A stretch of 64,000 nucleotides of DNA from Chitinophaga pinensis (GTDB lineage: Bacteria > Bacteroidota > Bacteroidia > Chitinophagales > Chitinophagaceae): positions 1 through 64,000 of the forward strand of contig CAMAXV010000006.1 in assembly GCA_945862385.1 (NCBI GenBank), given 5' to 3'. The notes beneath the pieces were generated by a model, which made no database searches, had not been told where the DNA came from, and worked only from the letters and a program-made list of their open reading frames with translations. Numbering within the stretch: the stretch's first letter is position 1; each line of letters begins with the position of its first letter. The translations under genes and the position numbers were made by a program. Below, piece by piece: positions 56,215-64,000 of the stretch.

Positions 56215-56991
56215 ATGTTGCACCAATTGGATCTATTTGGAGGAGAACCTGTTAAACTCGAGGGAAAACCTCAGCCTGCAGCTTCACGGAGTGCAAAAAC
56301 TGCCAAAGAAAAGAAATCTGCAAGTGAAATCCCAGAAACTGCAATTGCATTGGAGGAACCAGCCACTCCTTTTCTTAACCAGCCTGATTTATTCTCTGAA
56401 TTAGATAGTACAGAATCAACAGGCAACATCCCTGAAGTTGAGAAACAATCAACTATTCAACCTGAAACTTCAGCTGTTGCGTCAATTAGCGAACCTGTAA
56501 TTACTGCTCAGGCAAATGATTCTGATCATCCCTTACAAGCTGTATCAGCAATAAGAAACACATTTCCGGTAGAGGCTGAGCGAACTAACCCAAAACCAAA
56601 AAAATCAAAACAAGCGTCAGTCCTGTCTGAACAGATAAAACCGGTAACACCCGAAATCCCGGCTGATGAAACGCTTTTTTCCAAACAATATTACCCGATC
56701 AGTGAAGTGGCTGGTATGTTTGGTGTAAACATTTCACTTTTAAGGTATTGGGAAAAAGAATTTGACATCATCAAACCCAGGAAAAACAGAAAGGGAGACA
56801 GACTATTCAGACCTGCCGATATCAAAAACCTCAAACTAATTCACTTTTTGCTCAAAGAGAAAAAATACACCATCAAAGGAGCAAAAGATTTTCTTAAAAA
56901 AGGCAAATCTGTTACTGAAAAGTTTGAAGCTGTTGCTGTTTTGAAAAATATTCGTACAATGCTCGTAGAGCTAAAATCAGCATTAAGTTAG
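56215..56991 (+). CDS. MerR-family regulator with a long N-terminal tail
   Basis: This 258-residue protein has a MerR-type winged helix at about 165-235 (YYPISEVAGMFGVNISLLRYW, then FDIIKPRKNRKGDRLFRPADI), without an obvious effector domain. The first 160 residues are low-complexity, rich in Pro, Ala, Ser, Glu and Thr, and probably unfolded. The tail holds QLDLF at residues 4-8 and QPDLF at 56-60, which match the bacterial sliding-clamp binding consensus QL(S/D)LF. The DNA target is unknown. It stands alone with its own promoter box. Confidence 0.85.
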   Translation: MLHQLDLFGGEPVKLEGKPQPAASRSAKTAKEKKSASEIPETAIALEEPATPFLNQPDLFSELDSTESTGNIPEVEKQSTIQPETSAVASISEPVITAQANDSDHPLQAVSAIRNTFPVEAERTNPKPKKSKQASVLSEQIKPVTPEIPADETLFSKQYYPISEVAGMFGVNISLLRYWEKEFDIIKPRKNRKGDRLFRPADIKNLKLIHFLLKEKKYTIKGAKDFLKKGKSVTEKFEAVAVLKNIRTMLVELKSALS

Positions 56992-57043
56992 AGATATAAT
57001 TCAGCATTAAAGGGGCTTTCTTACTCAAACAAAAACAATTCAT

Positions 57044-58258
57044 TTACTTATTCTTGCTCAGCACCTCATCAATATAAACGGGATGATGGTGCGTTGTTTT
57101 CATGAATGATTTTTTTGCTTTTCCCAGCTGTAATGAGGCCAACAGCTGTGAAATGAGAAACTGCGGTAATCCCTGTAAGGCATTTTTATACCTCATCTCA
57201 TTGGTTTTTAACCTGACAATCAGCATGAACCCAAAAACAAAGATGAACAGGCAAACAAACCAATATAAAGATAGCCAGGGTCTCCAAAAAATATCCACAA
57301 GCATAAAAAGGATTGCGGCGCCAATGGTCATAAACAGTGGCGGCCTGATATTGGCAAATCCAAAGTATATCCTGTTAATATCAAGCTTAACAAGAGCCCG
57401 CAGAAAAAACTTTAAATTCTGACGCATGTATTTCAACTGCGCACTGATCCATCTGGTTCTCTGACGCTGCAATGCAGCGGCATCAACGATTTTCTCATCG
57501 TACAAAATAGCCTCTCTGGCAAAAGCTATTTTCTCTACAGCAGAAGCCAGGTGAATCTGTAATTTTTTATCAAACCCACCCAGGTTATCGAGATAGGAAA
57601 TCCCATCATAAAGAGCTCTTTCAAATGCTATACCCGCTCCCCAGATAGCTGAAGAAAATCCAAGCTCCATCCGCATTTCACGATCCACAAAAAAATTGTA
57701 CAAATCCCCAACGGCATCCATAAGCGCAATAGGTGTTTCCGTATTTTTTGCTTTGAAATCAGATTGTACAACCTTGAATCCTTTTTGAAAATAATTATTC
57801 ATCACTTCCAGATATGCAGGATGCAGCAGGTTATCCGCATCAAGAATGATGACAACCGAATGTGGATCTTCAATATGCTTCATCGCAAAGGCGATAGAAT
57901 CAATTTTAGAATTGAGTGGTACTGAAGGGTGAAGTGTTTTAACCCGGTCTGCATCAAAACTTACAGAAAGCGGGATTTGATCGGCAACCACAAAAGCTTG
58001 AAAGCCTTTATAGGTCTGCTTCTGAAGTGAATCCAACAATGGATTTATGAATGCAACTTCCTGATGAGCTGTAATAATAATATTGAATTGAAAATCATAT
58101 TCCGTTTTAACCGGCATGCGATGGATTCGTTCTCTTAAACCCAATTTTCTTGAAATCACATAAACACAATAAAAGGCAAATGGTATCAAAAGGTAAGCAG
58201 AAAAAACCAGTTGTAACGCTACAATCAGATTACCGGACAAACCATTTAGATCATGCAT
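57044..58258 (-). CDS. Family 2 glycosyltransferase, membrane-bound
   Basis: This 404-residue enzyme has an N-terminal helix (about 10-32), a GT-A domain with donor-site DADNLLHP near residue 140 and the processive-type QRTRW motif (about residue 265), and two or three C-terminal helices. These features resemble synthases of the cellulose/hyaluronan type. It has no PilZ domain. It follows a secreted protein gene by 11 bp and ends the rsfS-ftsH-LUD-lpxH series. Product glycan unknown. Confidence 0.88.
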   Translation of the reverse strand: MHDLNGLSGNLIVALQLVFSAYLLIPFAFYCVYVISRKLGLRERIHRMPVKTEYDFQFNIIITAHQEVAFINPLLDSLQKQTYKGFQAFVVADQIPLSVSFDADRVKTLHPSVPLNSKIDSIAFAMKHIEDPHSVVIILDADNLLHPAYLEVMNNYFQKGFKVVQSDFKAKNTETPIALMDAVGDLYNFFVDREMRMELGFSSAIWGAGIAFERALYDGISYLDNLGGFDKKLQIHLASAVEKIAFAREAILYDEKIVDAAALQRQRTRWISAQLKYMRQNLKFFLRALVKLDINRIYFGFANIRPPLFMTIGAAILFMLVDIFWRPWLSLYWFVCLFIFVFGFMLIVRLKTNEMRYKNALQGLPQFLISQLLASLQLGKAKKSFMKTTHHHPVYIDEVLSKNK

Positions 58259-58269
58259 TTTATGTTTTT

Positions 58270-59115
58270 TTAATCAGCCAGTTTATTCATTCCCACCGGA
58301 ATGTTATAAATCACAATTCCACTTTGCCCTAGGATATAGAGTCTTTGTCCGCATACAACAACCTGATTGTCTGAACCAATTGTCAGATCATTCAAGTCCA
58401 GTAATTCCATCGTTTTTAGGTTTTTCAAATGATAGCCCATTAGCTTACTCCCCTGAATACCAATCACAATTTCGCCTATTCCGTGCACATTGTTCCACCC
58501 TTTTAAAGGAATGGTATTGCGGTAAGCACCCAACTGATCAAACAGCATGAGTCCGTTTACTTCATCATACATGCACACATACTTATACAGTTCAAAAATA
58601 ACATCTGGATTAGGATTCAACCCCAGTAAAAGGCGAAGGTCAGTGGTTTCAAGTTCAATAACACCCTGATTAGTCAGTTTCTTCAAGCGGGCATCCAGCT
58701 CATCAAATAGCCAGATTTTATTATCATAACTCTGTGCAATCGCATTTACCTGAAAAATATTTGTCCTGCGTAAATCGATTCTATTCACTACCTGCATAAA
58801 ACGATCCAGCATCAGGATGGTTTTGTATGACTTAAAGTAGAGTAAGGTTCGTAAGGGGTTATCTGTTTTAATGCTATGCAACTTACCGAATCGTTTTACT
58901 TCATTGAAAACACCCGTAGAGTCAAAAACTGCATTGTATTTTTTTAGTTGTCCACCCTGAGCAAGGGTAAAAATGTTGCCGAGCAGGTCTGGCTTCATGT
59001 AAATGAATTCACCTTTTATCTCACCTACCTGCTGTGGCGTTGCAACCTGCTGACCCCTAACCTGCCATTGAAGCATACTGATGAAAACTGACAAAATAAA
59101 AAGCCTATGCCTCAC
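58270..59115 (-). CDS. Secreted propeller-like protein of unknown function
   Basis: This 281-residue protein has a signal peptide (about 1-22, ending VRGQ). Its body has beta-rich repeats about 40 residues apart (KPDLLGNIFTLAQGGQLKKY, QSYDNKIWLFDELDARLKKL, GSDNQVVVCGQRLYILGQSG), like a small beta-propeller. I recognise no family. The GTG start at 59115 overlaps the lpxH stop by 11 bp, so translation is coupled to lpxH. It may assist envelope assembly with the neighbouring GT2. Confidence 0.75.
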   Translation of the reverse strand: MRHRLFILSVFISMLQWQVRGQQVATPQQVGEIKGEFIYMKPDLLGNIFTLAQGGQLKKYNAVFDSTGVFNEVKRFGKLHSIKTDNPLRTLLYFKSYKTILMLDRFMQVVNRIDLRRTNIFQVNAIAQSYDNKIWLFDELDARLKKLTNQGVIELETTDLRLLLGLNPNPDVIFELYKYVCMYDEVNGLMLFDQLGAYRNTIPLKGWNNVHGIGEIVIGIQGSKLMGYHLKNLKTMELLDLNDLTIGSDNQVVVCGQRLYILGQSGIVIYNIPVGMNKLAD

Positions 59116-59869
59116 TGGGATAAGTTTTCAGGTTGATGGATGACCCGTGAAACTCTGCGTAGGTAAAATACCTGATCCAGTCTCCCAGATTAATATATGT
59201 TGAATCTTCGCTAAGCTGAAATAAAATAGGAAGATGCCTGTGACCAAAGATGAAGTAATCATACTGTTCACTTTTCAGCTGCTCTTTGCAATAAATGATT
59301 AACCACTCTTTATCTGCTCCAAGAAAAGTAGCATCCGAATCACCTGTAGCAGACCTGCTGCCTTTGCTCATCATACCTGCCAGTCCGATTCCCAAAAATG
59401 GCGGAATCAAACCAAACAGGAATTTACAGACGGGATTTCTGAAAATTTTCTTGAGGAATTTATACCCATAATCACCCGGGCCCAATCCGTCTCCATGACC
59501 AATCAAAAACTTTTTACCATTAAACTCAAAAGTCTTGGGCGCGAAGTACACCGGAATGCCGAGTTCCTGTTCAAAATAACCAGACATCCACATATCATGG
59601 TTGCCAACAAAGAAATGTATCTCAATGCCAGCATCCCTGAGCTCAGCCAGTTTCCCCAAAATACGAACATACCCTTTTGGAACGACTGTCTTGTATTCAA
59701 ACCAGAAATCAAAGAGGTCTCCTACGATAAAAAGAACGGCTGTTTCTTTTCTGATACTTTCCAGAAAGGAAACTATTCTTTTCTCCCTGACTAAACTGGA
59801 CTGGTGATCAGGAACTCCTAGGTGGAAGTCTGACAAAAAATAAACTTTTTTTCCTTCCGGGATGAGCAT
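59105..59869 (-). CDS. lpxH: UDP-2,3-diacylglucosamine hydrolase
   Basis: LpxH removes UMP from UDP-diacylglucosamine in lipid A synthesis at the inner membrane. The 254-residue protein has the metal motifs FLSDFHLG, GDLFDFWFEY, GNHDMW, GHGDGLGPGD and FGHRHLP. I chose the ATG at 59869 over a TTG two codons earlier. It overlaps the following gene by 11 bp. Because this copy has the GHGDGLGPGD insert typical of LpxH, it is the better lipid A candidate of the two phosphoesterases in the window. Confidence 0.9.
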   Translation of the reverse strand: MLIPEGKKVYFLSDFHLGVPDHQSSLVREKRIVSFLESIRKETAVLFIVGDLFDFWFEYKTVVPKGYVRILGKLAELRDAGIEIHFFVGNHDMWMSGYFEQELGIPVYFAPKTFEFNGKKFLIGHGDGLGPGDYGYKFLKKIFRNPVCKFLFGLIPPFLGIGLAGMMSKGSRSATGDSDATFLGADKEWLIIYCKEQLKSEQYDYFIFGHRHLPILFQLSEDSTYINLGDWIRYFTYAEFHGSSINLKTYPSEA

Positions 59870-59907
59870 GCACAAATATAATCAGATAAAAAAACAATGC
59901 ACACAGG

Positions 59908-60543
59908 TCACTTGTCCAGCAAGAAACAATATACCTCTTTAGGACCATGAACGCCAACAACCAGTGTTTTTTCTATATCTGCAGTCCGGCTCGGACCGGT
60001 TGCAAAACTAACCATGGACGGCATTTTATTTCCATATTTCAGTTGCATGGCTGCCAGGGCATCTTTCACATCATAAACAAGCTGGCTAACCCTGGCGATA
60101 CAAATGTGTACAGGAGTATATACGCTTGTGGTTCTGCCTGAAGAAACAGCACTGCTTAAGACCATGCTTCCCGTTCTAGCAACCAGAAATTCACATTGCG
60201 TAACGGCTACATCTGAATCTGCCAGCGGTGCTGATGAAAATGTTGATAGTCCATATGAAGATAAAATGGTCCTGATATTTTCATCCACACAGTATATTTC
60301 TTTCCATCCCTGCTGACTTATCAGATCTTTCAGCTGAGTAGCAAGGTCTTCTTCATCTCCACAAAAAGAAAACTTACCGAGCAGGGATGTGAACTTTTCT
60401 GCAAAAATAACAGCGAGATCACCATCAGGCTGCTCAAAAGCAAACTCAGTTCTGTCAATCTCAGGATAGGGCTGAGGCACTTTCTGTGTCAAAGCCTTGC
60501 GCACATTCTTGAGTATGGTTTCCCTGGCTGCTGATGATTCCAT
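59908..60543 (-). CDS. LUD-domain protein (LutC/YkgG family)
   Basis: This 211-residue protein belongs to the LUD family, which includes LutC, a part of iron-sulfur lactate oxidation. It has EFLVARTGSMVLSS and FATGPSRTADIEKTLVVGVHGP, typical of the family. No lutA or lutB gene is adjacent, so a lactate role is uncertain. It begins three bases after ftsH and is followed by lpxH 38 bp later. Confidence 0.87.
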   Translation of the reverse strand: MESSAARETILKNVRKALTQKVPQPYPEIDRTEFAFEQPDGDLAVIFAEKFTSLLGKFSFCGDEEDLATQLKDLISQQGWKEIYCVDENIRTILSSYGLSTFSSAPLADSDVAVTQCEFLVARTGSMVLSSAVSSGRTTSVYTPVHICIARVSQLVYDVKDALAAMQLKYGNKMPSMVSFATGPSRTADIEKTLVVGVHGPKEVYCFLLDK

Positions 60544-60546
60544 AAC

Positions 60547-62631
60547 TTATTCTGCTGACTTTGTTTCAGTTTGATCAGGAGTAGTTGATTCCGCTTCAGG
60601 TACTTCTGCCTGTTTTTCAGCAGCAGCATCATCAGCAAAAATCTTTTTTTCTTCGTATGGTCTTTTTCCAATCAAATCTTCAACATCCTGCTGATGCAAC
60701 ACTTCACGTTCGAGCAGTGCCAATGCAATTTTTTCAACAGCATCCTTTTTTTCAGTCAGCAATGTTAGTGTTCGCTGATAAGAGTCTGCTACAAGTTTCC
60801 TGACTTCATCATCAATCAGTTTACCCGTTTCCTCACTGTAAGGTTTTGTAAATGAATTGTCTTGTGAAGGATCATAGAAACTCACGTTACCCACCTTTTC
60901 ACTCATTCCATAAACGGTAACCATGGCATAAGACATCTTTGTTACCTGCTGAAGGTCATTTTGAGCTCCTGTAGAAATTTTTCCAAAGAAAATCTCCTCA
61001 CTTGCCCTTCCCCCCAACGTCATACACATCTGGTCACTGAGTTGGTCTGTATTGTACAAATATTGTTCCTTTGGTGTGTATTGTGCATAACCTAAGGCAG
61101 CTACTCCCCTCGGTACGATGGTTACCTTCAACAAAGGATAAGCATGCTCAAGGTACCAGCCGCAAACGGCATGACCGGCTTCGTGATATGCGATAATCTT
61201 CTTTTCCTCGGGAAGGATAATTTTATTCTTTTTCTCAAGACCACCAATCACCCTGTCGATAGCATCCTGAAAATCATCCATATCAACCTGCTCTTTTCCT
61301 TTTCTCGCAGCGATCAAAGCAGCTTCGTTACAAACATTGGCAATATCTGCCCCAGCAAATCCCGGAGTTTGTTCAGCCAGCTTGTGTATATCAAGCTTAT
61401 CAGAACGTTTGATTGGCTTGAGGTGAACCAGAAAGATTGTCTCTCTTCCTTTTACATCGGGCTTATCAATGCTTATTTGCCTGTCGAACCTGCCCGGCCT
61501 CAACAGAGCACTGTCAAGTACATCAGGCCTGTTAGTAGCAGCCAGAATGATGATACCACTGTCTCCACCAAATCCGTCCATCTCAACAAGCAACTGATTG
61601 AGTGTATTTTCACGCTCATCATTGCTCATCATCATATTTTTTCCCCTTGCCCTTCCGATGGCATCAATCTCATCAATGAAAATAATACATGGAGCTTTTT
61701 CCCTTGCCTGCTTAAATAGATCCCTCACCCTGCTGGCACCAACACCCACAAACATCTCCACAAAGTCAGAACCTGACATAGAGAAAAACGGTACCTGAGC
61801 TTCACCCGCCATGGCTTTGGCCAGCAAGGTCTTTCCTGTTCCCGGAGGACCAACCAGCAATGCTCCTTTTGGAATTTTACCACCCAGTGCTGTGTATTTT
61901 TTGGGATTTTTAAGGAAGTCTACGATTTCCATCACTTCCTGTTTGGCTTCATCCAATCCGGCCACGTCAGCAAATGTGATGTTAACCTTTGTTCCCTTAT
62001 CAAACAACTGGGCTTTGGATTTACCGATATTGAAAATACCTCCGCCACCGGAACCGGCTCCGCCACCTCCCATTTTACGCATCATAAGCACAAAAAGCAG
62101 TCCGAACATCAACAACGGGAAAAGAAATTGCAGCAGCGGACCAAAGAACTCAGGGTCACTCACCGGATCAACTGGCACCGGCTCAACCTGTGGATGTTCG
62201 GTAAAATATTTATCCAGATTCTGCTGATAATCGTCAACTTTTGAATAGCTGAACTGAAAATGCGGCCCCTTGGACTGTTTTGCATAAACAAGTTTATCTC
62301 CGAGCAACTTCTGGTATGCGGGTTTGGCAAGGCTGTCTGGCTTGATAAACACCCTGATCACGCCCTTGTTTTTGACAGGCTCCAGTTTGGCTACATCATT
62401 TGCAACAAGCATTTTTTGCTTGAATTCCAACTCGGTGATATTCCTTGCATCCGGGGTTACACCCCGCATGACCTGGTAACCGATGAGCATGACTGCAGCA
62501 ATTATATATATCCAGTAAAAGCTGAATTTGGGACCTTTTGGAGCCGGTCCGTTTCCACCATTTTCCCTGATTCTTTTCAATGATGAAAAGGGATTGGAAC
62601 GCTTTTCACTGCTGTTATCTTCCTGATTCAT
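60547..62631 (-). CDS. ftsH: Membrane AAA+ protease FtsH
   Basis: FtsH degrades membrane and regulatory proteins with ATP. This 694-residue protein has two membrane helices (about 36-53 and 165-185), Walker A GPPGTGKT at 261-268, Walker B IIFIDEID, the second region of homology ([19 protein letters not shown]), and the zinc site HEAGH (His483, Glu484, His487). The segment after the second helix is glycine-rich. The C-terminus is acidic and unusually long. It lies 19 bp after rsfS. Confidence 0.98.
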   Translation of the reverse strand: MNQEDNSSEKRSNPFSSLKRIRENGGNGPAPKGPKFSFYWIYIIAAVMLIGYQVMRGVTPDARNITELEFKQKMLVANDVAKLEPVKNKGVIRVFIKPDSLAKPAYQKLLGDKLVYAKQSKGPHFQFSYSKVDDYQQNLDKYFTEHPQVEPVPVDPVSDPEFFGPLLQFLFPLLMFGLLFVLMMRKMGGGGAGSGGGGIFNIGKSKAQLFDKGTKVNITFADVAGLDEAKQEVMEIVDFLKNPKKYTALGGKIPKGALLVGPPGTGKTLLAKAMAGEAQVPFFSMSGSDFVEMFVGVGASRVRDLFKQAREKAPCIIFIDEIDAIGRARGKNMMMSNDERENTLNQLLVEMDGFGGDSGIIILAATNRPDVLDSALLRPGRFDRQISIDKPDVKGRETIFLVHLKPIKRSDKLDIHKLAEQTPGFAGADIANVCNEAALIAARKGKEQVDMDDFQDAIDRVIGGLEKKNKIILPEEKKIIAYHEAGHAVCGWYLEHAYPLLKVTIVPRGVAALGYAQYTPKEQYLYNTDQLSDQMCMTLGGRASEEIFFGKISTGAQNDLQQVTKMSYAMVTVYGMSEKVGNVSFYDPSQDNSFTKPYSEETGKLIDDEVRKLVADSYQRTLTLLTEKKDAVEKIALALLEREVLHQQDVEDLIGKRPYEEKKIFADDAAAEKQAEVPEAESTTPDQTETKSAE

Positions 62632-62650
62632 ATGTAGCGCTTTGTTACTT

Positions 62651-63097
62651 TTAATTTTTTGATTTCACGGTTTTACCGGATTTCTTTACCGTATCAATTA
62701 TTTGCTCTTCTTCAGCATCTCCATCACCCCACATTTCCTCAAGTTTGTAAAACTTCTTGGTTTCGCTGAGAAAAACATGTACAACAACATTAACATAGTC
62801 AACCAGAATCCATTGTGCTGCAGAATGCCCCTCGTGTTTGTAGGGAGGCTCACCACATTCTTTCTTAACCTGCACTTCAACCCAGTCTGCAATAGCTTTT
62901 ACCTGTACGGTAGAAGATGCTTCACATACAATGAAGAAATCCGCTACAGCCTCAGGAATTTTCCTCAGGTCGAGTGAAATTACATGTTCTCCTTTCTTGT
63001 CTTGTATAGCGTTGATAATAACCTTAAGTAACTTACTGTTTCTATTCAGCCTGGTTAATTTCGCAGGGGCGGGACTTTCTTCTGATCTTACTGACAA
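62651..63097 (-). CDS. rsfS: Ribosomal silencing factor RsfS
   Basis: RsfS binds ribosomal protein uL14 and blocks subunit joining during starvation. The 148-residue protein has [24 protein letters not shown], then KEHGQ-like and [20 protein letters not shown], which define the family. The basic C-terminal tail ([12 protein letters not shown]) is an extension. The start appears to be a TTG at 63097; no ATG or GTG lies in frame before the conserved part. It leads the rsfS-ftsH-LUD operon and is divergent from birA. Confidence 0.93.
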   Translation of the reverse strand: MSVRSEESPAPAKLTRLNRNSKLLKVIINAIQDKKGEHVISLDLRKIPEAVADFFIVCEASSTVQVKAIADWVEVQVKKECGEPPYKHEGHSAAQWILVDYVNVVVHVFLSETKKFYKLEEMWGDGDAEEEQIIDTVKKSGKTVKSKN

Positions 63098-63173
63098 AAG
63101 TTGTTTTTTTTAATTGTTCAATGACTATATTGTCAAAATTAAGGATAATTTTAATGCTTTTGGTACACAATAC

Positions 63174-63908
63174 ATGATCGGCAAGCCCTTTAACATATTA
63201 CCCGTTATAGACAATACCAATAACCATGCCATGCGGCAAATCAGGGAGGGACTTGTAAGTCATGGAGAAGCCTATTTTGCCTTTGAACAAACTGCAGGAA
63301 AAGGACAAACAGGAAGGAGCTGGACGAGTGAAACTGGCCAGAACATCATGATTTCTATAGTTTTATCAAAGAACCTGCCCGAAATAAGCAATCAATTTCG
63401 ACTTTCCACAGCCACTGCACTGGCCTGCCATGATTTATTCAACACTGAAACTGCAGGAGATACAACCATCAAATGGCCTAATGACATTTACTGGTGTGAC
63501 AGAAAGGCAGGAGGGATTCTCATTGAGAATGTCATTTCAGGTAGAGTTATAACCCATTCGGTTCTTGGCATCGGACTAAATATCAATCAGACACAATTTC
63601 CTGATGTCGGAAAAAAAGTTGTTTCCCTTAAGCAGATAACCGGCAAAACATACGACCCGATTGATCTTGCAGGAAAATTATGCAGCTTCCTGACTCAAAG
63701 GCTTGAAAATAGCATTGATAGCAGATTTGCAGCACAACTCGAGGAATTCAATACGCATCTTTTCCGCAGACATGAAAACGTCAGGTTTAGGCGCAACGAG
63801 AAGGATGAAGAAGGTGTTATCAGTCATGTTACTGAAAAGGGGAAACTCTGTATAAGACAAGAGCAATCATTGTATGTAAGCCTGGGAGAAATTACCTGGT
63901 TACTATAA
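63174..63908 (+). CDS. birA: Biotin-protein ligase
   Basis: BirA activates biotin and attaches it to acetyl-CoA carboxylase and related enzymes. The protein is 244 residues from the ATG at 63174 (MIGKPFNILPVIDNTNNHAM), which matches the usual Bacteroidota start; a TTG at 63114 would add 20 unconserved residues. It has the biotin-binding GRSWTSETGQNI, KWPNDIYW, AGGILIE and GIGLNIN. There is no N-terminal DNA-binding domain, so it is not a repressor. Its stop overlaps the end of the convergent peroxiredoxin gene by six bases. Confidence 0.94.
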   Translation: MIGKPFNILPVIDNTNNHAMRQIREGLVSHGEAYFAFEQTAGKGQTGRSWTSETGQNIMISIVLSKNLPEISNQFRLSTATALACHDLFNTETAGDTTIKWPNDIYWCDRKAGGILIENVISGRVITHSVLGIGLNINQTQFPDVGKKVVSLKQITGKTYDPIDLAGKLCSFLTQRLENSIDSRFAAQLEEFNTHLFRRHENVRFRRNEKDEEGVISHVTEKGKLCIRQEQSLYVSLGEITWLL

Positions 63909-64000
63909 TCCAAACCCCGCCGCAATTTCTTCAGCATGAACCTTGACCTTGGGCTTGGCAATAATTTTAACCAGTTTGCCATCCTCTCCGATCAGAAATG
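63903..64000 (-). CDS. bcp: Peroxiredoxin, Bcp/PrxQ type (C-terminus only)
   Basis: The last 98 bases encode on the minus strand a 32-residue C-terminus reading FLIGEDGKLVKIIAKPKVK followed by VHAEEIAAGFGL and TAG. This matches the end of Bcp-type thiol peroxidases, which reduce hydroperoxides. The catalytic cysteines lie outside the window, so the call rests on this tail. Its stop (63903-63905) lies within the birA stop region. Confidence 0.7.
   Translation of the reverse strand, partial: FLIGEDGKLVKIIAKPKVKVHAEEIAAGFGL

Noticed and set aside
56977-57010. Direct repeat TCAGCATTAA twice at the end of the MerR gene, considered as a binding site
   Set aside because: Only two copies, one of them coding, 24 bp apart in simple sequence; chance is an adequate explanation.

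Overview
The window is a stretch of chromosome from a Bacteroidota bacterium, most likely family Chitinophagaceae or a close relative. The evidence is a SusC/SusD outer-membrane pair, a PorZ-like protein with a type IX secretion C-terminal domain, and an ATP synthase subunit a with a long periplasmic N-terminal extension. A split (half-length) transketolase, many weak Shine-Dalgarno sites and repeated TAnnTTTG promoter boxes agree with this. Base composition is moderate (about 40-45% G+C by eye) and even throughout. I see no insertion sequence, prophage, CRISPR array, tRNA or rRNA. The content is mostly housekeeping genes, densely packed, with many 4-bp start/stop overlaps.

Layout. 1-3906 (minus): F-type ATP synthase genes atpB-E-F-H-A, with atpA cut by the window edge. 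3984-7978 (minus): a secreted protein with a caspase-like His/Cys C-terminus, coupled to an ABC exporter. 8068-11932 (plus): a PhoB/PhoR-type two-component pair, then an LpxH-like phosphoesterase coupled to a glycosyltransferase. 11802-14761 (minus): polyphosphate kinase and a Ppx/GppA phosphatase. 14762-15269: the only long gene-poor gap. 15270-19884 (plus): rfbA, galE, half of a transketolase, then an ECF sigma factor with two partner genes, ending in a terminator. 20023-27956 (minus): the cell-shape genes mreB-mreC-mreD-mrdA-rodA, an MBL-fold hydrolase downstream, and purD upstream.

28038-32747 (plus): POT and OPT peptide transporters and an AlkB-type monooxygenase. 32720-41515: serS, a small conserved protein, a cyclophilin, gcvH, a VanZ-like protein, prfA, an amidohydrolase, recO and a PorZ-like protein. 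41609-49276 (plus): an MMPL/RND permease, then susC-susD and a small lipoprotein closed by a strong terminator. 49347-55089 (minus): a TlpA-like lipoprotein, gatB, a broken PDZ gene and alaS. 55186-56991 (plus): an M23 peptidase and a MerR-type regulator. 57044-63097 (minus): rsfS-ftsH-LUD protein-lpxH-secreted protein-GT2. The window ends with birA (plus) and the tail of a bcp-like peroxiredoxin gene (minus).

Much of the window serves the cell envelope: peptidoglycan elongation, lipid A synthesis, two glycosyltransferases, the M23 peptidase, type IX secretion and SusCD uptake. No clearly new multi-gene system stands out. The observations most worth a second look are a MerR regulator carrying sliding-clamp-type QLDLF/QPDLF motifs, the secreted caspase-like protein coupled to an ABC exporter, three genes whose start codon lies exactly four bases after a promoter box (predicted leaderless mRNAs), a perfect 10-bp hairpin after atpE, and a terminator embedded in the end of a convergent gene.
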